NCBI RefSeq assembly: GCF_008831285.2
Contig: NC_045141.1
Span: 16,106,106 to 16,170,105, forward strand
Direction: 5' to 3'
Source: Nymphaea colorata
Taxonomy: Eukaryota > Streptophyta > Magnoliopsida > Nymphaeales > Nymphaeaceae
Length of the DNA: 64,000 nucleotides
Below are positions 50,301 through 61,238 of the stretch, in pieces. The stretch's first letter is position 1, and each line of letters starts with the position of its first letter. Below the pieces are notes generated by a model, which searched no databases, had not been told where the DNA came from, and saw nothing but the letters and a program-made list of their open reading frames with translations. A program made the translations under genes and the position numbers.

Positions 50301-52323
50301 ACATAAGTTACGCTATTCTCCAAAGGTTTGCATGTTTCTAACGAATCATATAAATAACAGAAATTAAAAATAACATTGGAGCAAATGATATATACATAGT
50401 TAACCAATGTAAAACAGAAAAAAAATTGAGATAGTGGCAACAACAACTCACCCTGATACCAGGATATCCATGAGATCTTTATTCGCTTCCAAGTAATCAC
50501 AAGCAATCAACCTTGAATGGACTTGCTGCCTTTGTAAATTTGCAACCACCTGAGTTGCATCCTTGCGAGCCTAAAGAGGCTTTAGAATCAGTTGTGACTA
50601 TCACAAGAACAAACCAACAAAGGGACTAGAACAAAACTAAGATATTGCTGTGCTCAACTTGACAAATGTTTGTCCAGCTATACTAAGTAGAAATTCTAAT
50701 TAAAGAAGCAGATGCAATTGCTTAGTGATAGAGAAGGCCAGACTCTACAAGATGAACATGGAGGACAACAATCCATAAATTATAACTTTTTTCCTTGTTA
50801 TGACAAAACAACCTGCTTACCTCCAAATTGAGTTTTGGAAGAGAAATAATCAGTAGACGTAAAGTATTATCTTTGAAGAACTCTTGAGTTAGCTGGGCAC
50901 AAGCTTCTGCTACTGGCTCAGCTTCACTGTTGCCATACAAAATGCATTTAAGTTCCCTGATGTGCTTATTTAAGTCTGCCAGCTGCAAATAAAACAGGGG
51001 AACTGCAGTTAGAAATTTCTAAACCTTATATTGCCTGTCTCTGATCCTCAACCTTGTTTCAATGAGACATTCAATTACTTAGCAACTTCACTCGGAATTA
51101 AACCATTCTTTCTGCAGATATCTCCTATCTACCTTCAACAATGCCCATACAGATACCACTTTACAGAACAAAATCAGTCTAATATGCAATTGGCTGGCGA
51201 ATAGCATTCTCTGTCATGGTGATCCAAATATGTAACAGATTTGAAGAGGAAGCTAGGACATGAAGGTGCTTATGTTATGCAACCACAGGCATCATATCTG
51301 AAACAACTAATTAGTCTAAAGCACAGAGAACGGCTACAAAGATCACTAAGTTTCAATATGACCTACCACCAAACAATTGTTGAAAATCTTAAATTACTAA
51401 TTACGACCTTTTCTATTTTGTTACGGTTCAACATTTTAGGATTTTTTCTATTAGCCTCCCACCTGGACATACCTAGTGCATCCCTTTCAGATATGAGCTG
51501 CCAGCTTGCAAGCCAGCTCTTAGTTGTCCTAAGAGAGTACCTACGTGAACTTTTAATTACATAACACGTCCTGTCACCAACAACCCTCGCAGTCTAAGCA
51601 AAATAATGATAGAAAAACATCTTGACCGTTACGCCGTTAGTTCTTATCTTGAGAATATGATTCTGGCCACAACAAACAAGGCAGCATTCGTAATTACAGA
51701 AGGTAAAGCAAATGGTAATTAAGCACATAATACACGAACTTCAAACAGTTCAATGCATCAGAAGATAAACGATCCCAAAACCTCGGAATGGATGCATAAC
51801 CACTTACCTTTACAAAATCAGAGCTTTGATGAAGAAAGAAATAACAGGATCTGTTACTGGGAGAGCAATCACAATGTGCTAAAAACATCCATTTTCACTA
51901 GGAGAAACAAAAGAAAATTACATGTTTACGTGAAACTACTAAAGCAACATCTCACAAAAAGCGCATTGCAGATTATACAATCCTACCTTAGCACATAAAA
52001 AACCACATAAGGGAAAAAAGGAATCTCATGCTCCCAGCCAGGGCACAAAAACAACCCATTCCCCAAATTTTCCTATGCCAAATGTTAGTGCCGGTCAGTG
52101 ATCACATAACCACCTCTCCCGGAACCCAAAACCATAAAACAAAACAGAAACCGAGCGAGAGAAAAAAGAAATTAAACGAAGATAAAAGAAGAGAAATCCC
52201 GACCTTCTCTTCCTTCTTGGCCTCTCTGGACTCCCAGTGCAGATCGGCGTACACGAGGAGGTCACGCGTCTGCCTGACGATCTCCGCAGGAGTTCGCGGC
52301 TTCGACTTGAACAGACCCTTCAT
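41694..52323 (-). CDS. MO25: MO25/CAB39-like scaffold protein
   Basis: MO25 is a helical-repeat scaffold that binds and activates Ste20/GCK-type kinases. In plants it is tied to cell polarity and division-plane control; that role is family knowledge. Eleven coding exons are inferred: 52204-52323, 50821-50982, 50452-50570, 49574-49648, 47452-47545, 44683-44742, 43660-43728, 43368-43466, 42349-42393, 41979-42081 and 41694-41761. They sum to 1014 nt, 337 aa, with frame kept at every junction. Family blocks include the start [163 protein letters not shown] and the end REIASLEPR. The gene spans 10.6 kb. Introns 4 and 5 are 2.0 and 2.7 kb. The exon 1 donor (AAG|GTCGGG) is weak, but family length supports it. 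Confidence 0.95.
46378..46510. repeat. Short foldback repeat in MO25 intron 5
   Basis: GACTAGTTGGTTAA at the left is matched in inverted form by GGTTAACTAGTTGATTAGTCC at the right, leaving about 90 bp of loop. Similar CAGTCGA/GACTAGTC words occur in intron 4 at about 48340-48620 in a more decayed state. It may be a small MITE; no target duplication was defined. Confidence 0.4.
47330..47396. repeat. (TA)n microsatellite in MO25 intron 5
   Basis: About 33 TA units, starting 55 bp downstream of the exon 5 donor (coding strand). Confidence 0.97.
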
Positions 52324-52600
52324 CTTCTTCTCCTCTGCCTCGAACTCTCTCCCCTCCTCCCCCTGCGGGCAAGTCTTACAGCACCAAAGGGCGACTCTCC
52401 TGAGGAGAGGGAGAGAGATGCTCCTGCGGAGCGCCAAACCCTGGCCGGATATCTCCTCTTCCTCCTCCCTTCTGCTGAGGCGCAATGAGAAATAGGGTTA
52501 GGAATAGGGCCAGGGATTTGGAGAAGAACCAGAGAGGTGCACGGGATTTCTTCTGGGGACAGGTGGATTTTTGGGGGACCCTGCTTTAACTGCAGATTTA

Positions 52601-52612
52601 TTCTATATATAC
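52601..52612 (-). promoter_or_regulatory. TATA box for MO25
   Basis: Minus-strand GGTATATATAGAAT lies about 280 bp upstream of the MO25 start codon. This gives a leader of about 250 nt that is GC- and GA-rich, as is usual for plant housekeeping genes. Confidence 0.5.
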
Positions 52613-53864
52613 CACAACGCAGGGGAGGATTCTTCTGGCTCTGTGTAAAAGAAAGGATCAATCACAAATCACAGGAAAAAAATAATCCAAATTAAAAGAA
52701 AATCTCACTTTTCTTGCCTCTTCCGTCCTGTGGTTGAATGGTTGATTGAGAGATAAACATACAGAAATCTTAAATCACTCTGCCTTTTAAACTTGATTTG
52801 GAGATCAAAATCTTTCTGTCCCCCTTGTTATTTTCTTCTATTTATCCATTTGCTTCTTCATCAGCTACATTTGTGAGGAGATAAGGTTTTAAGGCTGATA
52901 ATAATCCGCGGAAAAAATGTGGTGAATTATAGTCATGTGAAATGAACAGTAACTTTTTAGGAAGTCATTGTACTTTTGTCATGAGATTTTACTTTTGTCA
53001 TGAGATTTTCAAGCGCTGACTGGAATCACCACATTTTGAGATAACCTTACATGTGGGAAGGAAAGAGATGTATATGAAAAGATTCTCCATAGCCGATCTG
53101 TACTTATTTTAGTTACATTTTCCAATTAAAAACATATTTTGTCATCAAATGCAGCCGTCTACTATTAGGAAAACTATCATATGTTTGCTTCCAATTTCGA
53201 TTACTTCAGTATCAAAATCAACCTCAAAAGGGTGAATTCGATGGAAGCATTGATCGAATTTGAGATGTTACTTGCAAGAGTTAAGTGGGGGTTTGGAAAT
53301 GTCATATCTTTACCATCGATTGGTTGTCTCCTAGTTGTTTGTATAATTTTGTGTTGTCACTTTCTTATTAGGCATAACAGGCTGATATTTTTTTGCTTTT
53401 TTCAATAAAGCGAAACGACTTTGTGAACTGCCTGATAATGAATTCCCTTTTGGGTGTTACGCGTGCTCGAACTCACAACATTCATTACTGTGCAATACCT
53501 GTGCCAACGTAATTAGCGTATAGACAAACAAATGCCTGCGTGGTTACCTCATATACACAGCTAAAATTTTCTAATTCTACAAAAATAGATGTATTGAAAC
53601 TTAGATCTCATTGAGCGTAAGCTACGAGGAATATTTTGCTCTTAAAAAGAAAACATTTCTCTCGTTTCATTTTTGTCCTCTCCTTTTCCACATTTCAAGG
53701 CTGTTTTAATAACAAATTATTACTGTCAAGTGTTAAAAATTGAGGCAGATTCATGAAACCTTATAACATAATGTTTCAAGAATCTATTAAATTTTAGAAT
53801 AGAATCATTGAACAGTAACAAAGTGTTATGAGTGTCAACGGCCCCTTCAGGTCCACCCACTCTC
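52613..53864. other. Intergenic stretch upstream of MO25
   Basis: The first few hundred bases are presumably the MO25 promoter. A direct duplication of a TTTTGTCATGAGATTTT(A/C) block occurs at about 52974-53010. A 75-codon plus-strand frame (53181-53408) with a hydrophobic centre matches nothing I know. No gene is called. Confidence 0.45.
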
Positions 53865-53876
53865 CTTAGCAACAGG

Positions 53877-54391
53877 TAGGAATGAACAATGAGTCGAGCT
53901 ACTCGAGCTTGACTCATTAAAGCTTTGCTCGTGAACGAGTTTGGGCCAAGTTGTTTGCTTAATGAGTCGAACTTGAGTTCATGAGTCGACTCGAGTTGAG
54001 TTCAAACTCAATACGTAATTATTGAATTGCGCTCAAGCCTTAATCGAGTAGAGCTCGAGCTCAACACGTAACAATGAATATCAATTTTATTCAAATGAGT
54101 TTGTCGAGCCTTAATCGAGCTCGAGCTCGAGCTCAACACGTAACGATCTATTCAAACGAGTTTGTCGAGCATTAATCGAGTCGAGTTCGAGCTCAACACG
54201 TAACAATGAACGTCAATTCTATTCAAACGAGTTTGTCGAGTTTTAATCAAGTCGAGCTCGAGCTCAACATGTAACTGCCGAGTCGAGCTCGAGCTGCTTC
54301 TGTCGAGCTATTTTTGAGCTCGAGGTTTTATCAATCAAGCCGAGTTTGAGCTGACTGAACTCGGGCTAGACTTGGCTCGTGTTCACCCCGA
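53877..54391. mobile_element. hAT-like MITE (family B), GAGCTCGAGCTC-rich, 515 bp
   Basis: The left end TAGGAATGAACA is mirrored at the right by TGTTCACCCCGA. The flanks GCAACAGG (53869-53876) and GTAGCAGG (54392-54399) form an 8-bp target duplication with two transitions. The interior contains about four imperfect internal repeats of the order GAGCTCAACACGTAAC - TATTCAAACGAGTTTGTCGAG - TTAATCGAG, and many TCGAGCTCGA palindromes. No coding capacity. Its right target copy overlaps the first four bases of the next MITE. Confidence 0.8.
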
Positions 54392-54395
54392 GTAG

Positions 54396-54590
54396 CAGGG
54401 GCAAAGGGAGGGGAGGGTCCGCCTGGGCTATGGCCCCAACCCAGCCAATTGAAAAAAAAAAATTACATTGAAAAAATGGAAAATTTTTAGTTGCGTCATG
54501 TATTATTTGGTTCGGGTTCAGTTTGGCACCACCTGAATTCAGAGTTAAACTGTTTGACCCTCTCTTGAAAAAAACCCTGCTCCGCCCCTA
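54396..54590. mobile_element. hAT-like MITE (CAGGGGC type), 195 bp
   Basis: The left end is CAGGGGCAAAG and the right end, in reverse complement, TAGGGGCGGAG. The right target copy is CTTAGTAG (54591-54598). The matching left copy, CTTAGCAA, is found at 53865-53872, on the far side of the neighbouring MITE that later inserted across this element's left edge. Confidence 0.8.
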
Positions 54591-54599
54591 CTTAGTAGC

Positions 54600-55117
54600 T
54601 CCAATAGCAATAGCAGGATTGAAACTTTAACAAATTGTCTAGAATAGAAGAATTACTGACACACAATTATGAAAAAAAAAGAGTAAAAAACTATATACTA
54701 TGTTTGTTTTTTAGCTAGGTTTTTCATATTCTTAAGGTTAAACAAAACAAATTTTGCTTTCTTAAGACCGAGCTACCCATGTGTTGTTGATGTGAGGGTA
54801 AGAAATAAGGGACCTTCTCTTCGAGTTTCACATCATGTCAAACACTAAACTTTTTGTTTGTGACATTGTAGTGTTTGTATCCTTTCTCATATGAAGAATA
54901 TTCCAAGAATAAGTAGTTGATGATACGGTTAAGCTTACTTTATGTGACGAAACATATTGCAAGCATACAACAAACACAACCCAAAGGCCATAAGATAGTC
55001 CTTTATAAAAATCCCTCTCTCAATTTTAAAATCTTCAATAGCAAATTTACTTTTAGAATATACTTAGTTGGAGTTCTACTGAATAAAATATCATGTTGTA
55101 GCAATCAATAATAGTAG
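54600..55117. other. Spacer between MITEs, nothing recognised
   Basis: AT-rich sequence without a frame longer than about 65 codons and without terminal-repeat structure. Confidence 0.4.
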
Positions 55118-55125
55118 ACAATATT

Positions 55126-55495
55126 TAGGGACGTCAATAAATCCAATTTATATCTGATATCCAACTCAACTACATAGAAAAAATAGGATATAAAAATTTG
55201 GGTTGGGTTTGGATATAAGAAATGAAATCTGATCAGATTTAGATTTAAGTAAGCATTGATCGGATTTGGATTGGATACAGTTTTAAATAAAAATCATATA
55301 CTCAATGTCTATAATATGGGTTGGATTCTGTTTAAAAATTAGATTTGGATTCAGATGTTGTTCTAGAAGTCGGATTCAGATCAGATTTGGATTGGGAATT
55401 CAGATTTGCGATTCAAATATGAATATTTAGATATTTGAAAAACTGGATATGGTAAAATACATATCTGATTTGAATCTGACCCATTGACATCCCTA
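55126..55495. mobile_element. hAT-like MITE (family C), 370 bp
   Basis: TAGGGACGTCAAT at the left is matched by ATTGACATCCCTA at the right. Flanks ACAATATT (55118-55125) and AGAATATG (55496-55503) agree at 6 of 8 positions. The interior is made of GGATTTGGATTCAGAT-type words. Shorter relatives lie at 11880-12240 and 34690-35185. Confidence 0.78.
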
Positions 55496-56034
55496 AGAAT
55501 ATGCCTAAATGCATGAACATAAAATTATTTACGTCTGGGAGGCTACAGGGCCTTGTTATTAAGAACAAAAGGGGTTTTAGAAAGTTTAACATAACAAGAA
55601 ACAAGTAGAATAATTTTTTGAAGTCAAAATATTAAATCAGGCATAACTTCTTCTTAATCATCATTTAGAAGATGTCTACGCCTGAAGTATGGTAGAACGG
55701 TTGTTTTGTTTAGAAGCTGTATAATTTTAGAAGATGCAACCGATAGATCTTATTTTTCGCTCATTAATCACTATTCTAATTTGAAATTGAAAAACTACAT
55801 TAGTTGGATAGGAAATTTCGTTAATGCAGCGTGGCCATTTTCGTATTGATAGACATTAAGTTTCGCTTATAAAGAATGGCATGTAGAGAACTGTGACTTA
55901 AAAATGCCTTCCATTTAGTCTCAGGAAACGAATCTCATGCATACCAGTAAGTACGCATGTCGGCTTTCGTGAGTTTGTATCTTTTTGACTCTTGATGATT
56001 TTTTGCACTTGAAGCTAAGGGTGCAAGTGCCCCT

Positions 56035-56130
56035 AAGGCCGTAGCATAGCTGGTCAGATTGGTGAAAACCTAAACCTGGTCGTCAGTTTCATTCTCGTGA
56101 ACATTATCCCTATAGATTGCAAATGATGAT
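56035..56130 (+). mobile_element. SINE-like repeat, same family as at 12.65 kb
   Basis: GTAGCATAGCTGGTCAG resembles a tRNA A box and GGTCGTCAGTTTCATTCTC a degenerate B box, followed by TATCCCTATAGATTGCAAA. The order matches 12655-12940 after removal of the MITE there. Confidence 0.5.
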
Positions 56131-56171
56131 AGTGACACTAGCTGATAAGTATACCATGGATCCACTGAGAT

Positions 56172-56491
56172 TAGGAATGCCAATATATCTAATTTGAATC
56201 GGATATCCGACCGATCCGATCCCAAAAAATCGGATATAGAAAAAATCAATACCTGATTAAGAAATCAGATCGGATTCGGATCAGATTCATTTTTAGATGA
56301 ATATCCTATATCTAATGCTATTAAAATTTGAAAATTGGCAAAATCCGGTTCAAAATTCGGATTTGAATTCAGATATAACTTTTTTTTTTATTCGAATTCA
56401 AATATGAATTCGAATCCAAATTTGTGAATATCTGAAAAATAGATATGATTAAAGATATATCCGATCCGAATCCGATCCGCTAACATCTCTA
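56172..56491. mobile_element. hAT-like MITE (family C relative), 320 bp
   Basis: The left end is TAGGAATGCC and the right end ACATCTCTA. The target duplication ACTGAGAT (56164-56171) / ACCGAGAT (56492-56499) matches at 7 of 8. The interior is rich in GATCGGATTCGGATC words like the 55126 element, but terminal bases have drifted. Confidence 0.78.
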
Positions 56492-56517
56492 ACCGAGATC
56501 CCAAAACAGCTTTGGAC

Positions 56518-56717
56518 CAGTGGCGGAGCCAGAAATTTTTTGCTATGGGGCACTAGTACATAGTTTGTGAAAAAATTTTCTGTTATTTTAAAAATAAAGC
56601 AAATATTGGCGTGGGCAACACTGGCGTGAAGCTGGGTTGAGACTCCATTTCACATGGAGTTTTCTTGAGCTGGCGTGGGCAGGCGCCCACACCTGCCCCA
56701 CGCTGGCTCCGCCACTG
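56518..56717. mobile_element. hAT-like MITE (CAGTGGCGGAGCC type), 200 bp, well preserved
   Basis: The terminal inverted repeats are perfect over 15 bp (CAGTGGCGGAGCCAG, 56518-56532 and 56703-56717). The 8-bp target duplication CTTTGGAC (56510-56517 and 56718-56725) is also perfect. This is the least decayed element in the window and probably the youngest insertion. The right part contains TGGGCAGGCGCCCA palindromes. A fragment of the same family appears at about 61239-61300. Confidence 0.9.
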
Positions 56718-56729
56718 CTTTGGACCCAA

Positions 56730-57650
56730 GAGCAAGATGAAAAGAAAAGGGTTTCGGGCCTGCTTTAGGTGGCTTTCACTCAAACGAAACTACAGGTGCA
56801 CTCAACTAGACTAGAGCTTGACTCTCCTAAACTCATCTCAATCTCAATTAAGAAATGAGTCGACCTCTGATTTGGTAGATGAGGCTCGTAATAAACAAGT
56901 TGAGTTGGAGCCAACTGTGACTGAAGCTCGATCGCAGGGAATATCATATATGCATGTCTGTTTTTTTCTTTTTTAATCTCAAGGAACAAAAGTTGAATAT
57001 TGGCTTACTGGTGCCCTTCTTGTTTTCCATACTTAAGTCTCTTGATTATTGTAATGTTGACTGCAAGATGATTTTGTGAAATATCATTTTTGTACATACA
57101 TATGATGTACTTTGTAGTCTCTTTTTTTTTCATTATTTCTCAATAAAGGGGAGCCACCCCGACATCTTTCTTCTAATTTTTTGTTGATTGGAGGAAACCA
57201 CACTCAAGTCCTCGGAGATTTTGTCACTTGTTTGGTGCCATAAAAAGTCTAAAGACTACTAGTCACCCCGCCCTCAAGGCCTATGCCTGCTTGGGCTTAC
57301 CAGACCTGTTTGGTACACTCAAGTTTGTACGAGACAAGCATGTCCCACATGGCTTCCAAACTTTCAGAATACATGTTGAAAGAAAGACCACCCTCTTGTT
57401 TTAATCAGTTTCTAAATTGAGAGAGTTCATAAATTCGAATCATATCGTCTTCCTCATTATACAACCTTTTTACCACCTTCCAAAGGGACATATAGCCGCT
57501 TCTAAATGGACAAAGCCCTTTGGTAGTTTAGGTTCCTTTGAATTTATAATCCACGATATAATACTGTAGCTTTAGTATCAATGGCTGCCCCATGCCCTCA
57601 GCCAGCCCATATTTCACTAAATGTAGTGCAAGTTTTTCTTACCAAAAAAA
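56730..57650. other. Intergenic stretch, nothing recognised
   Basis: AT-rich sequence with no frame above 70 codons and no clear repeat structure. Confidence 0.4.
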
Positions 57651-58230
57651 GTAAAGACAAAGCGGCTTCTCTTCCCCCCAAGGTCTAGGGATATCGAATG
57701 ATATCCCTATTATGGTTCAACTTACATATCAATGTCATCTCATCTTTTTTGCAGCACACATAGTCAACACCAAGAAAGTTTAAAATAAAAATTGGCCGCC
57801 TACCAATCCCCGCTCATCCATTACACCAACCTCCTCGAAGTAAAGGCAAAGCCGCCCCTCTTCCCCCAAGGTCTAGGGATACTTTCAGTATGTCGGGTGA
57901 TATCCCTACTATGGTTCAACTTACATATCAATGTCATCTCATCTTTTTTGCAGCACGTACAGTTGACACCAAGAAAGTTCAAAATAGAAACTGGCCACCT
58001 ACCAATCTCCATCCATCCATTGCAGCAACCTCCTCAAAGTAAAGGCAAAGCCGCCCCTCTTCCCCCAGGGTCGAGGGATACTTTCAGTATGTCGGGTGGT
58101 ATCCCTACTATAGTTCAACTTACATATCAATGTCATCTCATCTTTTTTGCAGCACATACAATCGACACTAAGAAAGTTTAAAATAGAAACTGTCCGCCTA
58201 CCAATCCCCACCCATCCATTGCACCAACCT
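57651..58230 (+). repeat. Tandem array, ~190-199 bp unit, three copies
   Basis: Units start at about 57651, 57840 and 58039, each with GTAAAG(A/G)CAAAGC followed by CTCTTCCCCC. Shared blocks are GGTTCAACTTACATATCAAT, CATCTTTTTTGCAGCAC, CACTAAGAAAGTT/CACCAAGAAAGTT and CCTACCAATC. The first unit lacks the CTTTCAGTATGTCGGG segment present in the other two, so the second and third are closest. No coding function is evident. Confidence 0.9.
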
Positions 58231-58239
58231 TTTTTGGGA

Positions 58240-61235
58240 GGAGAGGGGGTGTGGTGGGGGTTTTGAAAGCATAAGCTTTCCTTCATTAAGAAGTTAAATT
58301 GTATTAGTCAAAGGATTGGCCCATGACAATCATATTCACATTATTATGTAAACGGTTTTTCAAGATTGGGAGTAGGTTTCCAGCCATTTACTGTCATGCA
58401 TTTAAACTTATAACTAATTTGCAGCTTTCAAGTTACCCTGTTTAAGAGACCTATGTGATTTTGGGTTATGATCAACTATAACGCAAGATAGCAACATTAG
58501 TTGCAGAACTAGTGTTGGACGTTTGCCATAAAGAGAAGGAACTTTCCTACTGAATCTTCCAATGCAGCGCTAATATATATCATGTTAAGATATACGAAAA
58601 CTGAAACATCAATAAAGAATGAATCGCCCTAGAACACAAAATTTTCATAATTCATAACAGTGTCATTAAAATATGAAACAAATCCTGGCAAATATTGTGT
58701 GTGGAAATAAAACGTTAAAGAAGCAAATCTTGGGGATAATTTGCTGAATAGAATGTCGCACATTTGGAATGTTGGAGTGTGAAGCTTGATCTATACTTAA
58801 TTCGTCTTCTTCTTCTACCTCTTCTTCATTTCTTCTCTTGTTTATCCTCTTCTTCTCTTCTTCTTTCCAACCAAGCTGCAACAAACTAGACCAGCTTGGA
58901 GTTTTGGGTTCTAAACGTGTTTTAAAGGATAAACCAACCAAGTGATCTTCCTCATCTTACATGTATATACACAAATGTTCATCGTTAGGTAAGTTCCGTG
59001 GACATTGCATGTTGACTACAGTGTTATTGCAGGGGTCACCCAGAAGAACGCCTCAAGGCGTCTGGGTAAAGCGACCTTGAGTTGAGGCGTGCACCTATGC
59101 TTTACACCGATTCATGAGCCATGCATGAGGTGCATGCCTTTGGTGATGTTACCACCAGCCATATTGCCATTCGCATCGTCTCATTGCCGGCCAGTTTGCC
59201 TCAGTCGTAAACATCATGTTTGTGCACGTCGCAAACTTTGGTTCACTCCTAGTTCTACCTTATGCGGTAGCAGCAAATCGACAACCTTAATGTTTTTTGG
59301 AGCTTTGCATCAAGTTTGATTCCATTTGGATTCCGTTTCAAGCAAACATTTTTAGTTGGGTGGAGCCATGATTTTTTTCAAGAACGGGACAAACGGTCCA
59401 TCAAACTTATCTAAGTAGGCCCAAGCTAAATTCGGGTAGGGTCAAACTAAATTCGAATATAAAAAATACATTACCCAACCAAAATTTTTCAATTTTTGTA
59501 ACGTAAAATTTTTTTTGTTCAAGTTGGGGTGGGCCAAGGCCTAGGCGGGCCCTCCCTCCGCCCCTGTTCTTCAACAGAACCTTCACTAGACACCATCACC
59601 AGCACTGGTGCTGCCACCTTTATTCCCCGTAAAAACCACATGAGTTAATGGATCCATTCCCCTTCCACCTGCCCTAGTCGTGGCCGCCTGAAGAAGGCTA
59701 CATGGCTCTATTTTGTGAACCTGGTTATATGCGTCATACCGGTGCATGAATCATGAATTTTCGTGTGCCAGTATGGTTAATGACTAAAACACATTTAGTT
59801 CACAATGGAACAAAAATTTTTCGTTAAAACAAAAATGAAAATTGAAAAAAAAAACAAAAAGACTATAGAAGACATTTTTAACAAATTACCAGAATGTCCT
59901 TATGTCCTTTTCTCTCTCTATTTTGTTGCCTCATTTCCGCCTCGAAAATGTAGCTTCCGTCTTTTTTTTTCTTTCCATTGTGGCATTTTCGATCTAGGTG
60001 CTACTTCTTTCAGCCATTATTTGAAGTAGCATTGGATTATCCTTGACCTCAAATTCACAGTTTTGAAGTCCAATCCTTCCCTTATTTTCAGTCGGATTTC
60101 AAATCCATGGTTTTTACACTGCAGCATGGATTTGAGATCCACATTGGAAGTGGCCGTGTTGAAATCTACAATTTGATAAAACTATGGATTTCAGTTATCG
60201 TAGATTTCAAATCTTTTCACATCTAAGATTCCGTGGGAAATCAAACGCAACCTTTGCCTCTCTCTCTCAAGTCTTGCCACACTCATCTAACGTCGCTTTT
60301 GTTGTGGTGCCATCATTTAAGGCAGCTTCCCTTTCAACCAATGTCTCATTTTCCAAAGGCCTCCATCGTTACACATTCTTCTAACTTGGCCATCTCATGT
60401 ACCATTGCATTGATGCTGGCGTTTTGGCATGGCATTGGGGCATTCTATCATGTATGGTTTTTATGTGACAGCCGATATGACTACTTGCTTCTGTTGATTC
60501 TAATTCGTGTATGCTTTTTGTGGACCTTATTCTTCAATCTAGGCTGACTTGGGCTGCGTCTGAGACTCAGTAGTTATTTGGAAAAGGCCTTTGAATTCTC
60601 AACTGCAACAAGTTTTTCAAATGATACACAACACGAGTCTGTAGGGAGTATGTTGGATGTGAATTTATTGAAAAAGCTCCAAAAAATTGGGCAAGAGTTT
60701 TCTGAAATAGCATAAACCTGCAATTGTGCAATTATCACGTGGACTTCTGTGTTAATATGTTGCTTATAAACCTGGCTAAGCGTGGCCAAGAATTAGCGCC
60801 TGGATTTTTTAATTGAATTGAATTATATGCCACATACATGAATTTTTGCAAATAAATCATAATATAAAAAAATGATTTTCGTAAGAAAGTTTCTCAAGAC
60901 CAGGTGTTACGTTGCTAATGTAATAACCCGATCCAATCATGGGCTCGGGCTCCTGGTTCTACTAATCCCAACCCGCTCCCTAACAGTTTTGGTTCCAACC
61001 TCAAAAAGGTTAGAAGTCAGGACAATCATCTTATTAATGACCCTATTTATAAGCCCTTAAATATCTTTCACAATATTCAATCTACATATAAGAAGTATTG
61101 TTTAAGACATGTCAATTTAGGAATTAATTATCTTATACATTTGTTCTCTACTTACATGTCATTTTGTCTTTTTTTTTTTTTTAACATTACTTTTATGGGT
61201 TTGTCATGAAGCCTCTTATGGGCAGGTGCCCCGAG
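58240..61235. other. Intergenic stretch with decayed repeats
   Basis: 59356-59566 looks like a further CAGGGGCGGAG-type MITE: left TTGGGTGGAGCC, right CTCCGCCCCTG, target duplication not found. 59050-59100 has a short AACGCCTCAAGGCGT hairpin. 60060-60253 contains ATTTCAAATCCATGG-type inverted words and a GGAAATCAAACGCAACC end that resembles a MITE terminus. An open stretch at 60548-60715 is discussed under findings. No gene is called. Confidence 0.4.
59356..59566. mobile_element. Probable hAT-like MITE without clear target duplication
   Basis: The right end reads CCTCCGCCCCTG, the complement of the CAGGGGCGGAGG terminus typical of this superfamily. The left end TTGGGTGGAGCCATG is its diverged partner. 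The interior is AT-rich and about 210 bp in all. Confidence 0.5.
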
Positions 61236-61238
61236 GTA

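Noticed and set aside
52102-52485. N-terminal extension of MO25 to 52485
   Set aside because: The upstream in-frame codon is TTG, not ATG. The family starts at MKGLFKSKP (52323), and the extra residues are leader sequence.
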